Of a DNA stretch of 64,000 nucleotides, positions 27,404-38,051 are shown piece by piece; within the stretch, counting starts at the first letter, position 1, and each line of letters begins with the position of its first letter. The stretch spans positions 1,251,104 to 1,315,103 of the forward strand of contig NZ_JABXWR010000001.1 of the NCBI RefSeq assembly GCF_013377755.1. The letters are read 5' to 3'. The position numbers were made by a program, and so were the translations under genes. The notes under the pieces were generated by a model. It was not told the origin of the DNA. It saw only the letters and a list, made by a program, of their open reading frames with translations, and did no database searches. The stretch comes from Methanofollis tationis (GTDB lineage: Archaea > Halobacteriota > Methanomicrobia > Methanomicrobiales > Methanofollaceae).

Positions 27404-27789
27404 GCGACGCCCAGGATGCGGGCGGCCAGGTGCGCTGCGTTCTCTCCGCCGTCCACGGCGACGCAGGCGACCGGCACGCCTTTGGGCATCTGGACGATGG
27501 AGAGGAGGGCGTCGAGCCCGCCCATCAGTTTGCCTGAGACCGGGACCCCGATCACCGGGCGTTTCGTCTTCGAGGCGACGACGCCGGGGAGGGCGGCCGC
27601 CATCCCGGCGATGGCGATGAAGACCTTCGCATCCGAGGTGCGCATATAGTCGTCGAGGCGGTCAGGGTCGCGGTGGGCCGAGATCACCTGGACGTCATAG
27701 GAGAGACCGTAGGTTTCGAGCACTCGTACCGCCTTTTCGGCAATCGCACTGTCTGAGTTCGAGCCTGTGATCACTGCAACATCGGGCAT
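27400..27789 (-). CDS. purE: 5-(Carboxyamino)imidazole ribonucleotide mutase / AIR carboxylase PurE
   Basis: Catalyses the carboxylation step of purine synthesis. 129 residues from ATG 27789: [20 protein letters not shown] (about 8-27), [14 protein letters not shown] (about 36-49) with the catalytic His, [26 protein letters not shown] (about 61-86), [32 protein letters not shown]. Motif spelling [12 protein letters not shown] fits the single-domain family; class I versus II cannot be settled. It was followed by the now split GNAT gene. Confidence 0.94.
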   Translation of the reverse strand: MPDVAVITGSNSDSAIAEKAVRVLETYGLSYDVQVISAHRDPDRLDDYMRTSDAKVFIAIAGMAAALPGVVASKTKRPVIGVPVSGKLMGGLDALLSIVQMPKGVPVACVAVDGGENAAHLAARILGVA

Positions 27790-27912
27790 AACTGATCTGT
27801 AGTATTGTGCGGTCGTGGGATTAGGTCTTCTGTCAGGGCCAGAGCCTACGCCCGCGCCCCACCATGAAAACCTACATTGCCCCGGAAGATGCACCAGTAC
27901 ACGCTGATCTTT

Positions 27913-29504
<1,592 letters not shown>

Positions 29505-29557
29505 TACCGGCAGAATAAAGAAAGAACAGAGACAGGATCAATTCGAGGAGTTATATC

Positions 29558-29965
29558 ATGGCAATCACACTGGGATTTGTGGTCGCGGAGTTCAACCGCG
29601 ACATCACCTATATGATGGAGATCGAGGCGCGGGAGCATGCGAAGTTTCTCGGCGCCGAGGTGGCGGATTGCATCTATGTGCCCGGCGCCTACGACATGCC
29701 GCTTGCGATCAAGAAGCTGCTCAAGCAGGACGGTATCGACGCCGTCGTCACCATCGGCTGCGTCATCGAGGGGGCGACCCAGCACGACGAGATCGTCGTC
29801 CAGCACGCCGCCCGGAAGATCATCGACCTCTCCCTGGAGTACGGCAAGCCGGTCGCCCTCGGGATCTCGGGGCCGGGCATGACCCGCCTCGAGGCCACCG
29901 AGCGGATCGATTACGCAAAGCGCGCCGTTGAATCAGCCGTAAAAATGGTGCAGAGATTGGAATGA
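29558..29965 (+). CDS. ribH: 6,7-dimethyl-8-ribityllumazine synthase
   Basis: Condenses ribitylaminouracil with 3,4-dihydroxybutanone phosphate. 135 residues, [20 protein letters not shown] (about 5-24), the substrate loop [15 protein letters not shown] (about 44-58), [14 protein letters not shown] with the catalytic His (about 67-80) and [13 protein letters not shown]. ribosome-binding ggagttat precedes the ATG. The gene overlaps the next aminotransferase by 4 bases, so the order is aminotransferase-ribC-ribH-aminotransferase in one unit. Confidence 0.95.
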   Translation: MAITLGFVVAEFNRDITYMMEIEAREHAKFLGAEVADCIYVPGAYDMPLAIKKLLKQDGIDAVVTIGCVIEGATQHDEIVVQHAARKIIDLSLEYGKPVALGISGPGMTRLEATERIDYAKRAVESAVKMVQRLE

Positions 29966-31104
29966 AGGCCCTCTCGGAGAAGGTCAGCGCCGTCGCCCCC
30001 TCGGCGACGATCGAGATCTCGGACGCCGCAAAGAGGATGAAGCGGGAGGGGATCGACGTGATCGGCCTCTCGATCGGCGAACCCGACTTTGCGACGCCCG
30101 CGCACATCGTACAGGCCTGCTGCGACGCCCTTGCCAGCGGCGAGACCCATTACGCACCCTCGAACGGGATCCCCGAACTCCTGCATGCCGCCGCAGAGAA
30201 ATGTCGGACCGAGAACCACATCCCCTGCGCCCCCGAAAACGTCATCGCCACCTGTGGAGCGAAGGACGCCATCTTTCAGGCGATGCAGGCCTGCCTGAAC
30301 CCGGGCGACGAGGTGGTCCTCCCTGATCCCTCGTGGGTCAGCTACGAGCCCTGCGTCCAGATGGCCGGGGGCCGGGTCGTCCACCACGCCCTCAAGGAGC
30401 CCTCGTTCCAGATCGACGACAGAATTCTCGAACGGGTGGGGCCGCGGACGAAGATGATCATCGTCAACAGCCCCTCGAACCCCACCGGGACGGTGCTCTC
30501 GAGAGCGTCCTTAAAACTCGTCGCCGATATCTGCGAGGACTACGACCTCCTCGCTCTTTCCGACGAGATCTACGAGAAACTGATCTACGGGAAAGAGCAC
30601 ATCTCCCTCGCCTCGATCGGCGATATGGCCGGTCGGACGATCACGGTCAACGGCTTTTCCAAGGCCTATGCGATGACCGGCTGGCGGCTCGGCTATGCGG
30701 TCGCCCCCCTCCCGGTCCTCCGCCAGATGGCGAAGGTGCAGCAGCACTCGGTCTCCCACCCGGCGACCTTCGTGATGTGGGGCGGTGTTGCGGCCCTGAA
30801 AGGCGACCAGTCCTGTGTCGAGGCGATGCGCAAAGAGTTCGAGGCCAGGCGGATGTACATGCTCGACGAGTTCACCTCGATGGGCTATGCGGTCGCCCCG
30901 CCCGACGGCGCCTTCTACGCTTTCGTGCGGGTGGAGGGCGACGACCTCGAGATCGCCCGTTCATGGCTGAACGATGCCCATGTGGCGGCGACACCGGGGG
31001 CGGCGTTCAATGCGCCCGGCTGGATCCGGGTCAGCTATGCCGCCTCCCTGCCGACGCTGAAAGAGGCGATGCGCCGGATACGGGCCTGGAAAAAGAGCGG
31101 ATAA
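29962..31104 (+). CDS. Aspartate-type aminotransferase (class I/II)
   Basis: A 380-residue fold-type I PLP enzyme. It has [25 protein letters not shown] (about 20-44), NSPSNPTG (about 171-178), the PLP Asp/Tyr region [14 protein letters not shown] (about 196-209), the Lys in [18 protein letters not shown] (about 231-248), and the substrate Arg in [10 protein letters not shown] near the end. This is the aspartate/prephenate-type archaeal aminotransferase group. Transamination of aspartate/2-oxoglutarate is likely; aromatic substrates are possible. Start ATG overlaps the ribH stop. Confidence 0.9.
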   Translation: MKALSEKVSAVAPSATIEISDAAKRMKREGIDVIGLSIGEPDFATPAHIVQACCDALASGETHYAPSNGIPELLHAAAEKCRTENHIPCAPENVIATCGAKDAIFQAMQACLNPGDEVVLPDPSWVSYEPCVQMAGGRVVHHALKEPSFQIDDRILERVGPRTKMIIVNSPSNPTGTVLSRASLKLVADICEDYDLLALSDEIYEKLIYGKEHISLASIGDMAGRTITVNGFSKAYAMTGWRLGYAVAPLPVLRQMAKVQQHSVSHPATFVMWGGVAALKGDQSCVEAMRKEFEARRMYMLDEFTSMGYAVAPPDGAFYAFVRVEGDDLEIARSWLNDAHVAATPGAAFNAPGWIRVSYAASLPTLKEAMRRIRAWKKSG

Positions 31105-31119
31105 TTGAGAAGGTAGTAG

Positions 31120-32874
31120 ATGAGAGCAGAAGGACCGTCCCGGAATAGGTGCCGTTCTCTCGCTCTCATCCTCCTCATTTTTCTTTTCTCCTCCCTCGCA
31201 GTCCCGGCGCTTGCAGCAGAGCAGCCCGCAAAAAAAGTGCTTCTTCTCCATTCCTACCACCAGGGCCTCTCCTGGACCGACGAGATGACCGGGGGGGCCA
31301 GGTCGGTCTTCGATACCGCCGAAACGCCGATCGACCTCTATGTCGAGTACATGGACACCCTCCGTCTCGGCGATGCGGGCTACGGGGACCGGGAGGAGGC
31401 CATTCTGGGACAGAAGTTTGCAGGAGTCACGTTTGACCTCGTCATCTGTCTGGACGACTACGCCTTTCATTTCCTCCAGGACCGTCACGCCTCCCTTTTT
31501 CCCGGTGTCCCGGTCGTATTCTGCGGCCTGAACTATTTTGACGAGGCCGATCTCGAAGGCTGGGAGAACTGCACCGGGATCGTCGAGGTCTATGACGTGG
31601 ACGGCACCCTCGACGCCGCCCTCTTCCTCAACCCCGGGATAAAGAATGTTTTTGTGGTGAACGACGCCACCGAGACCGGGATCTCGAACCTGCGGATCCT
31701 CCAGGGTGCCGCGGACCGCTATGCCGGTCGCCTGACCTTCACCTACTCGGGCGATGCGACCCTGGACCAGATCGAGGAGACGGTGCAGAACCTTCAGGAC
31801 GACACGATCGTCCTGCTGATGACCTACTACCGCAGCCCCGACGGGACGTACTACGAATATGCCGACGTCGCCGGTCCGATCTCCGCGGCGTCGGCCGTCC
31901 CGGTCTACGGGGTGTGGGACTTCTATCTTGGTCACGGGATCGTCGGTGGGAAGATCCTCTTCGGGAGAGAGCAGGGGGAGGCGGCCGCCGCAATGGGGCT
32001 GCGCATCCTCGACGGCGAACCGGCCTCGGCGATCCCGGTGAAGACCGACCTGCAGGGGCGCTATGTCTTTGATTATCGCCAGCTCCAGCGCTACGGTCTT
32101 GAGGGCTCCTCTCTGCCCGGGGGGAGCGCCGTGATCAACAGGCCGTCGCGGCTGATCGAGGTCGACCGGAGCGTGGCGGTTGCCGGGGTGTTTGCGATCG
32201 CCACCCTTGCGATCACCGTCGTCTTCCTGGTCGCCCATATCAGGCTGAGGCGGCGCTCGGAGCGGATCCTGCAGGAGAACGAGGAAAAGTTCAGGCGCAT
32301 TGCCGAAAGTTCATTCGACATCATTTTTTCTACGGACATCGGGGGCCGCTTCACCTATCTCTCTCCCTCGGTCCTCCGGGTGACCGGCTACGAGCCCGCG
32401 GACCTGCTCGGGAGATCCTCTGTGGACCTGACCGATCCGGCGGATCATGAACGCTGCGCCGAAGCCTTCTCCGCTGTCGCCGGTGGGGGGAGCCTGGAGG
32501 GGCTGGAGGTACTCTTCCTGAAAAAGGACGGTGCCAGCGGCTACCTGGAGATCAACGCCGCCCCCCTCTATGCGGACGGCACGGTGATCGGGATGCAGGG
32601 GGCGGCACGCGAGATCACCGAGCGCAAACAGATGGAGAGGATGCGCTCCGAGGCGTTTGCGCAGATCGACCGGAACATCGGGCAGTTCGCCACCCTGGGC
32701 GACGAGATCAGAAACCCGCTCGCCGTGATCGTCGGTGTCGCCGACCTTTACTGCGAGGAGGAGCAAAAGGAGCGGATCCTGGAGCAGGCAGAGATCATCG
32801 ACGGGATCATCACGCAACTCGATCGCGGCTGGATCGCGTCCGAGAAGGTGCGTGAGTTCCTCAGGAAGCACTGA
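31120..32874 (+). CDS. Membrane sensor protein: ABC-type binding domain, PAS, degenerate kinase module
   Basis: A 584-residue protein. It has a signal peptide (LALILLIFLFSSLAVPALAAE, about 14-33) and an extracytoplasmic binding domain (VLLLHSYHQGLSWTDEM... GVWDFYLGHGIVGG) that resembles the hybrid kinase at 18.7 kb. A membrane helix (about 350-370) and PAS (about 390-500) follow. The short ending, AFAQIDRNIGQFATLGDEIRNPLAVI...QLDRGWIASEKVREFLRKH, matches the methanogen module in which the kinase His normally stands before IRNPL; here that residue is Glu. There is no ATP-binding domain. The protein cannot be a normal kinase and probably signals by contact. Start ATG lies 15 bases after the aminotransferase stop. 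Confidence 0.85.
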   Translation: MRAEGPSRNRCRSLALILLIFLFSSLAVPALAAEQPAKKVLLLHSYHQGLSWTDEMTGGARSVFDTAETPIDLYVEYMDTLRLGDAGYGDREEAILGQKFAGVTFDLVICLDDYAFHFLQDRHASLFPGVPVVFCGLNYFDEADLEGWENCTGIVEVYDVDGTLDAALFLNPGIKNVFVVNDATETGISNLRILQGAADRYAGRLTFTYSGDATLDQIEETVQNLQDDTIVLLMTYYRSPDGTYYEYADVAGPISAASAVPVYGVWDFYLGHGIVGGKILFGREQGEAAAAMGLRILDGEPASAIPVKTDLQGRYVFDYRQLQRYGLEGSSLPGGSAVINRPSRLIEVDRSVAVAGVFAIATLAITVVFLVAHIRLRRRSERILQENEEKFRRIAESSFDIIFSTDIGGRFTYLSPSVLRVTGYEPADLLGRSSVDLTDPADHERCAEAFSAVAGGGSLEGLEVLFLKKDGASGYLEINAAPLYADGTVIGMQGAAREITERKQMERMRSEAFAQIDRNIGQFATLGDEIRNPLAVIVGVADLYCEEEQKERILEQAEIIDGIITQLDRGWIASEKVREFLRKH

Positions 32875-32979
32875 AGGAATTGTGCCTGCGGGGCCCTGTG
32901 GGGATGCTCCAGGGGATCGGTTCATCTGGGTGCCGGACAAGATCTCCTCCATGAACGAGAGAATGCGGAGTGGTGGGGA

Positions 32980-33345
32980 ATGAAGGACCGGTTTGTTCTG
33001 CTCTGGCGGCGGGTCGGGACCGCCCTCTGCCCGTACCGCTCGTCGGATACCGATCGGTCACTCCCTGATCTGCTCAGGGAAATCATTCCTCTTCTCGAAG
33101 AAAATGGGGTTTCTGTCCAGGTGAAGGTGGAGCAGACCGATGAAGGGGCCGGCGTCTGGTTCAACGGCGCCCCTCTTGCCGACCTGATCGACGAGGCCGC
33201 CGGGGCCCAGCGCTACTGCACCGGGCCGTCCCGGATGGAGGAACTCGGCCACCCTGAGTGCGCGTATGAAGGGGAGGTGCGATCCGGCTATGTCGTGCCC
33301 GAGATCATCTTTCGAAAGGCGGTCCTGCTCGCCCTCGAGGACTGA
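32980..33345 (+). CDS. Small conserved protein, possibly DUF2703-like
   Basis: A 121-residue soluble protein. The pattern LPDLLREIIPLLEENGVSVQVKVEQ (about 28-52), then VWFNGAPLADLI, and a late Cys/Glu-containing stretch CTGPSRMEELGHPECAYEGEVRSGYVVPEIIFRKAVLLAL recalls the thioredoxin-like DUF2703 family. The usual CxxC in the first strand is not obvious: only one Cys is seen near residue 17 (ALCPYRSSDTD). The assignment is therefore weak. The ATG has ggtgggga directly before it. The 105 bases upstream hold no gene. Confidence 0.6.
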   Translation: MKDRFVLLWRRVGTALCPYRSSDTDRSLPDLLREIIPLLEENGVSVQVKVEQTDEGAGVWFNGAPLADLIDEAAGAQRYCTGPSRMEELGHPECAYEGEVRSGYVVPEIIFRKAVLLALED

Positions 33346-33351
33346 CGACCC

Positions 33352-33387
33352 GATGGTATATATGCGCGCCCCGCGCGAGTGATCTTC
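33352..33387 (+). promoter_or_regulatory. TATA-type promoter of the Yip1-like gene
   Basis: ggtatatatgcgcg (33355-33368) lies about 29 bases before ATG 33388, which predicts a leaderless start. It supports 33388 over 33379. Confidence 0.5.
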
Positions 33388-34035
33388 ATGAGTCATCCGA
33401 TCGTTGAGGTTCTCCTCAATCCTGACGCCTTCTTTCGGAAAATGGCGGATCGTGCGCCTGACCTGATGCTGCCGGCAGCCCTCGTGCTCGTGACCGGGAT
33501 CATCGGCGGGATCGCCGCATACCTGATCACGAACATGCTCACCCCGGCCTTCCCCGCGGAGGCGCAGGGCATCATGGGGATCATCGCCGTCGCAGGAGCG
33601 GTCGCCACGCCGATCTTCTCCCTGATCGGCTGGGTGGTCGTCGCCATTATCTTCTATGCGATTTCGTCCGTGTTCAAAGGGAGCGGGAGCCTGAAAAAAA
33701 CCCTTGAGTTCACCGGCTACGGCTATGTCCCGACGGCCCTCTCCTCGGCGATCTCTCTCGTCCTGACGGCGCAGTTCACCTCGTCCGTCACCCTCCCCCA
33801 GATCGATTTCACCGATCCGGCGGCGGTGACGGCGTTCCAGGCGACGGTCACGCACTCTCCCATGATGACGGCGGTCGTTGGGATCACGATCGTCTTCCTC
33901 CTCTGGAGCGCGAACATCTGGATCTTCGGCATGAAGCATGCGAGAAATCTCACGCTGAAAAACGCGGCGATCACGGTGGGCGTGCCGGTGGGGATATATA
34001 TTATCTATCAGATAGTATCTCTGGGAGTTATATAA
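33388..34035 (+). CDS. Yip1-family membrane protein
   Basis: A 215-residue protein with five hydrophobic helices. The start is PIVEVLLNPDAFFRKMADR, the typical amphipathic opening of archaeal/bacterial Yip1-domain proteins (NP..FF). SVFKGSGSLKKTLEFTGYGYVPTALSSAISLVLT (about 88-121) is the family core. Role is unknown. The stop is immediately followed by the ATG of the CARDB-like exoprotein (no gap), and in methanogens the pair often accompanies a MacB-type ABC transporter; none is visible here. Confidence 0.85.
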   Translation: MSHPIVEVLLNPDAFFRKMADRAPDLMLPAALVLVTGIIGGIAAYLITNMLTPAFPAEAQGIMGIIAVAGAVATPIFSLIGWVVVAIIFYAISSVFKGSGSLKKTLEFTGYGYVPTALSSAISLVLTAQFTSSVTLPQIDFTDPAAVTAFQATVTHSPMMTAVVGITIVFLLWSANIWIFGMKHARNLTLKNAAITVGVPVGIYIIYQIVSLGVI

Positions 34036-35190
34036 ATGAAAAGATGCCTGCTGTTCTGTGCGGTCTTTGTCCTCCTGCTTGCAGGGGTCGTCTCCGGCGC
34101 CACCCCCCAGGAGAACGCCGCACGCGTCACGGTCACCGGGTTCTCGGTCGACCCAGCCGTGCTCATGCCCGGCGATGCGGCGACGGTGACGGTGACGGTG
34201 AAAAACACCGCCGATGAGAGCGTTGCCCTCAGAAGCGCCAGGATGTTCACGGAGAGAAACATCGTCATTCTGGACAACCCCTACCAGACCTTCGGCTCCA
34301 TCGGCCCGGGTAACGAGGTCTCGTTCACGTTTACGGTGCGGGCGTCCACAGGGGACGGGATATTCTACCCGCCGTTTGTGATCGATTTCAGGGACGCCGG
34401 TTCGCTCCGGTCCCCGGTCACGGTGAAGGTGGAGAGCACCGAACCGCGGATATCGGTCATGGAGCGCCCAGATTCTTTCGCCGAGGGGAAAAAAGCGACG
34501 ATAAAGGTGAAGGTCAGCAACCCGCGCTCAGGCGAGATCAACGGCGTCACCATTGTGCCCCTGGGGGATGGGATCGTGAGCACACCGACGAGCGTGTTTG
34601 CCGGGGCCCTCGTTCCTGATGGTATGGCCGAGGTCTCCTTTGAGATCACGCCGTCCAGGGAGACCGATCTGGTCTTGAACGTGGATTACCGCAACGGGAA
34701 CAACCAGAGGAGCACCTCTGCTCGCCTCCCGATCACCTTCTCTGAGGACAAGAAACAGGCCGAGATCGTCGTCTCCGGGATCGAGGTGACGAGGGAGGGC
34801 GGCGTCTACCGGGCGAGCGGCGACGTCACCAATGCCGGCCTTGAGGTGGCGAAGGCCGTCGTGATCACCGTCGGCGCCCCGGCCGTCCCGGTCGAGCCGA
34901 ACCGGGTCTATCCGGTCGCTTCTCTCGACCCCGACGACCTCTCGAGCTTCGATGTCACCTTCACGGCTGAAGATGCGGACTCGGTCCCGCTCGTCATCGA
35001 ATACAAGGATGAGGACGGGAACGCCTACCGTTCAACCATTCCGATCTCGATCGGGTCCACCGGCACGGTGGCCCCCGGGGAGAGCGGATCGTTCCCGGCA
35101 TGGGCGATCGCCCTGATCCTTCTCGCGGTCGTGGCGGTCGGGGGCGTCATCGTCTATTCGTGGAAGAAGGCAAAACAGAACCCTGAATAA
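34036..35190 (+). CDS. Secreted, membrane-anchored CARDB-like adhesion or scaffold protein
   Basis: 384 residues: signal peptide (about 1-22, CAVFVLLLAGVVSG), three beta-sandwich repeats resembling CARDB/NEW3-type domains (about 28-130, 135-230, 240-345; for example VDPAVLMPGDAATVTVTVKNTADE), a linker and a C-terminal helix (about 353-375) ending in KKAKQNPE. The protein would sit outside the cell, held by its C-terminal helix. Such proteins often act as non-enzymatic partners of envelope transporters. Translationally coupled to the Yip1-like gene. Confidence 0.82.
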   Translation: MKRCLLFCAVFVLLLAGVVSGATPQENAARVTVTGFSVDPAVLMPGDAATVTVTVKNTADESVALRSARMFTERNIVILDNPYQTFGSIGPGNEVSFTFTVRASTGDGIFYPPFVIDFRDAGSLRSPVTVKVESTEPRISVMERPDSFAEGKKATIKVKVSNPRSGEINGVTIVPLGDGIVSTPTSVFAGALVPDGMAEVSFEITPSRETDLVLNVDYRNGNNQRSTSARLPITFSEDKKQAEIVVSGIEVTREGGVYRASGDVTNAGLEVAKAVVITVGAPAVPVEPNRVYPVASLDPDDLSSFDVTFTAEDADSVPLVIEYKDEDGNAYRSTIPISIGSTGTVAPGESGSFPAWAIALILLAVVAVGGVIVYSWKKAKQNPE

Positions 35191-35309
35191 CTTTTTTTGC
35201 TCTTTGCTCCTGTGTGCCCGGGGGTTCCCCTCTGTCTAAGGACGAAGAACCGATTTTTTCATAGAGGTGGTGCAGGAGAGGCCCCCATCCTCCCATACTG
35301 CCCGGACGA

Positions 35310-35489
35310 TCAGTCTTTTGCCATGACCGCCCCGATCACGATCAGCCCGAGGCCGACGATGACGACGGCGAGTTCGACGAGGCCGACGAGGAAAGCGACC
35401 ACTTCAGGCGGGAGGAGCATAATGCCGTATATGCCGATGGCGGCAAGCACCAGCCCTGCGACGACCATTCCAATACCTGTCCTGTCCAT
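35310..35489 (-). CDS. Small two-helix membrane protein
   Basis: A 59-residue frame from ATG 35489: MDRTGIGMVVAGLVLAAIGIYG, then LPPEVVAFLVGLVELAVVIVGLGLIVIGAVMAKD. It has two hydrophobic helices with few charges. No family is recognised. The sequence has coding character (clean hydrophobic periodicity, charged ends), and it lies in a gap between the CARDB-like gene and the methyltransferase gene, divergent from the latter. Confidence 0.65.
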   Translation of the reverse strand: MDRTGIGMVVAGLVLAAIGIYGIMLLPPEVVAFLVGLVELAVVIVGLGLIVIGAVMAKD

Positions 35490-35594
35490 GGACTTTTCAC
35501 CAGGGGTTCCATTGTTCGAAGCACCATATGAGCGTTGCGCCCGTCCCCGGCAGGCACGGTCGGTTTTTTCTGTTTCAGGGACGATTGTTCTCTC

Positions 35595-36425
35595 ATGGAT
35601 GCCGGGATCGACTGGAACAGGGTGTGGCGGGTGCGGCTGGCGGCGCACCGGTCGAGCCCGGGCTTCGTGAGCGGCGGCGCACTCTGGAAGGAGAAAGAGA
35701 CCGCCCGCCGCTATGACCGGGGCGTCGGAGAGAGCGATCGGGTGGAGCAGTGCCTGGCCGCCCTCCCCCTCGGGCCGGAACACGCGGTGCTCGATATCGG
35801 CGCCGGGCCAGGCACCCTCACCCTCCCGATCGCACGGCTGGTGCGGCGGGTCGATGCCGTCGAGCCGGCCGCCGGGATGGCGGCGGTGCTGCGGGAGCGG
35901 GCGGCTGAGGCGGGGCTTGAAAATATCAGGGTCGTGGAGGGGCGGTGGGAGGACCCCGGCCTGGACCTCGATCCCCCGTACGACGTGGTCATCTCCTCCT
36001 TCTCGCTTGCGATGCCCGATCTCGCCGCCGCCCTCGAAAAGATGGAGGCGGTCGCCGCGGGGTCGGTGCATATCTTCTGGCATGCGGGGACGCCGGCATG
36101 GGAGCGGCGGTATATGGCCCTCTGGCCGGCCCTCCACGGCGCCCGGTACCGTCCGGTGCCGAAGGCCTGGGTGGTCTTCCGCCTCCTTGAGGAGACGGGG
36201 CGCCGTCCCGAGATCACGATGCACGCCTTCACCGAAGAACGGCGCTTTTCGAGTCTGGAGGATGCCCTCTCGTATTATGCGCCGCGGTTCTCGGCGGTGG
36301 ACGAGCGGCAGCGGCAGGTCCTTGCAAACGCCCTTGAGGGCTGGCTTGAATGCGGGGAAGAGGGGCCTGTCATGCGGGGCCGGTCCAGGTTCGCCCATAT
36401 CTGGTGGAAAAAAGAAGAGCGTTAA
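35595..36425 (+). CDS. SAM-dependent methyltransferase (class I)
   Basis: 276 residues from ATG 35595 (the frame opens at 35535). The SAM site is VLDIGAGPGTLTLPIARLV (about 65-83), the acidic residue at the end of strand 2 is VDAVEPAAGM (about 87-96), and PYDVVISSFSLAMPDL (about 128-143) is the catalytic-face loop. The N-terminal WNRVWRVRLAAHR...WKEKETARRYD is common in small-molecule methyltransferases of methanogens. The substrate is unknown. Its stop overlaps that of the convergent binding-protein gene by 4 bases. Confidence 0.87.
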   Translation: MDAGIDWNRVWRVRLAAHRSSPGFVSGGALWKEKETARRYDRGVGESDRVEQCLAALPLGPEHAVLDIGAGPGTLTLPIARLVRRVDAVEPAAGMAAVLRERAAEAGLENIRVVEGRWEDPGLDLDPPYDVVISSFSLAMPDLAAALEKMEAVAAGSVHIFWHAGTPAWERRYMALWPALHGARYRPVPKAWVVFRLLEETGRRPEITMHAFTEERRFSSLEDALSYYAPRFSAVDERQRQVLANALEGWLECGEEGPVMRGRSRFAHIWWKKEER

Positions 36426-37975
36426 TGCCACTTCAGCCCCGCGGCGAGAACGAGCGCCCCGAGGGCGAGGGCGATCGGCAGGGGGGCGGGCTGCGGGGTG
36501 GTTGCCTCTGCTCCGGTTTTCGCCGGGGTGGCGGCGGGGGTGTACGATGTCGCTGTGGTCGTTTTTGCAACATTCACCGTTTCCGTGGCATCAGTCGTCG
36601 GCGTGACGGTCTGCTGTGTGGTTTCGATCTCGGCGGCGACGGCCGCTCCTGCCGCGTACGTGATCGCAAACAGCGAAAAACCGGTGCAGAAGGCCCGGTA
36701 ATGGTGAGTTCCGTCATCGTCTGTCCCGAGGTACTCAGTCGTCAGCCGCTCCCATGCGCCGTTATGCCAGTGCAGAAGGGCGATGTCCAGAGGGCCGGCG
36801 CCCTGCGCCGTCATCCATGAGTTCCCGACGGTAAACTCGATCGTGGCATTGCATCCTCCACTCAGGGCCGGCGTGGGGGAGATGTCGAGGTAGTGATAGG
36901 TGGCGTTCTCCGGCGCCGTCGTCCCGCCCGGCAAATAAGCGAACACCTGGACATTCATCACGACCGATGCCATGTCCTCCTCCGGGACCAGGACGATCCG
37001 GCTGAGAACGCCGTTTTCGAAGGAGAACTCCGTCTCTTCTCCGGCAGAAAGGCTGGTGGCGAGGCTTGCAGGGCTGTCTTCCCGGTCTCCGCCGCCGGTG
37101 TTCGGGCTGGCCATGACGATCTCCTTGTTGTGCTCGAGCACGCCCGGTATCGACTCCACGCCAGGGAGGGATTTCGGGAAGTTGGTGAAGATAACGCGGT
37201 CGGCGGCAATCCCCCTGTCATGGAGCGCCTCCTCGATCCCCTTCGCGAGCTCGCCCGACTGCATGTTCTCGATGACATATTTCACGTTCCGGTATTTTTC
37301 GGGGTTTGCATTGATGTCGTCGACGATCTTTGCCGGGGTGAACTGTCCGCCCATATAGAACTCAGGGCCGAAGATGCTGACGACGTTGAGGCCAAGCCAT
37401 GCCTCGGCGGCCTCGCGCTGCCAGACCATCACCACGACGTCCTGCCCTTCGACCCGCGCCCGATCGCCCCCGGTGATGTCTGCGGCATCGATCGTGTCGC
37501 AGTAGGCGTTGTATCTCGCCTCATACGAAGTCGTATTGGTCGGATCGGCTGCGACCAGAATATCCCTGATATCTTCGGCAAGCACCTTCGCCTTCTCCGG
37601 GGTGTTCCAGTCTGCGGCCGCAGGCACGGTCCAGGTGACGGTGCCATAGCCGTTCGCCTGCATGAAGTCCTGTATGGCCGGCATGACGATCGCCTTGTCC
37701 ATCGAAGAGTCGTAGGCCAGGAAAAGGTCTGCAGATGCGATGAAGTCCCTGTTCATCTGGATGCGTGCGTCGATGACATCGCCCTGCATATGCGGGCAGA
37801 TGCTTGGGTCTGCGACATAGATCACCTCGACGTGCTCGCCGCCGATCGCCTGCGCCGGGTCCCAGAGCACGCTCGTCGTGGCGACCACGTCGAGGGCCGC
37901 TACGGGTGTGACGCTGCAGAAACAGAGGATGAAAAGCGAGAGTGCGATCCCGCATATGGTACTTAATTTGAGCAT
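36422..37975 (-). CDS. Metal-type ABC binding protein fused to PGF-pre-PGF domain, C-terminally anchored
   Basis: 517 residues in four parts. A signal peptide (about 1-27) is followed by a cluster A-I (Zn/Mn-type) binding domain (about 28-300, VVATTSVLWDPAQAIGGEHVEVIYVADPSICPHMQGD, ... FTNFPKSLPGVESIPGVLEHN). Next comes a PGF-pre-PGF-type beta domain (about 310-455, ending CTGFSLFAITY), and last a Thr-rich stalk with a C-terminal helix (PLPIALALGALVLAAGLKWH). The binding domain would thus be tethered at its C-terminus, not by an N-terminal lipid. The only obvious metal ligand is Cys-Pro-His near 59; the usual later His residues are not evident, so the ligand may not be zinc. It is the last gene of a transporter locus. 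Confidence 0.82.
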   Translation of the reverse strand: MLKLSTICGIALSLFILCFCSVTPVAALDVVATTSVLWDPAQAIGGEHVEVIYVADPSICPHMQGDVIDARIQMNRDFIASADLFLAYDSSMDKAIVMPAIQDFMQANGYGTVTWTVPAAADWNTPEKAKVLAEDIRDILVAADPTNTTSYEARYNAYCDTIDAADITGGDRARVEGQDVVVMVWQREAAEAWLGLNVVSIFGPEFYMGGQFTPAKIVDDINANPEKYRNVKYVIENMQSGELAKGIEEALHDRGIAADRVIFTNFPKSLPGVESIPGVLEHNKEIVMASPNTGGGDREDSPASLATSLSAGEETEFSFENGVLSRIVLVPEEDMASVVMNVQVFAYLPGGTTAPENATYHYLDISPTPALSGGCNATIEFTVGNSWMTAQGAGPLDIALLHWHNGAWERLTTEYLGTDDDGTHHYRAFCTGFSLFAITYAAGAAVAAEIETTQQTVTPTTDATETVNVAKTTTATSYTPAATPAKTGAEATTPQPAPLPIALALGALVLAAGLKWH

Positions 37976-37995
37976 GAGCCTACCTTAGTGTTAAA

Positions 37996-38018
37996 AAATT
38001 AATAAATTTTACTAATTG
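37996..38018 (-). promoter_or_regulatory. Palindromic promoter element of the binding-protein gene
   Basis: An inverted repeat (aaattaataaa-t-tttactaattg on the + strand; 9 of 11 arm positions pair) lies 21-43 bases before the start at 37975. It contains TTAATA-aatt-TTACTA (37999-38014), which recurs with a 3-base spacer before the fmdE-like gene. It overlaps the likely TATA box. It is probably the operator of a shared regulator; the gene also needs its own promoter because 76 bases separate it from the permease. Confidence 0.5.
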
Positions 38019-38051
38019 ATGTGATAGAATTTTGCATCTATGATCTCTGGC

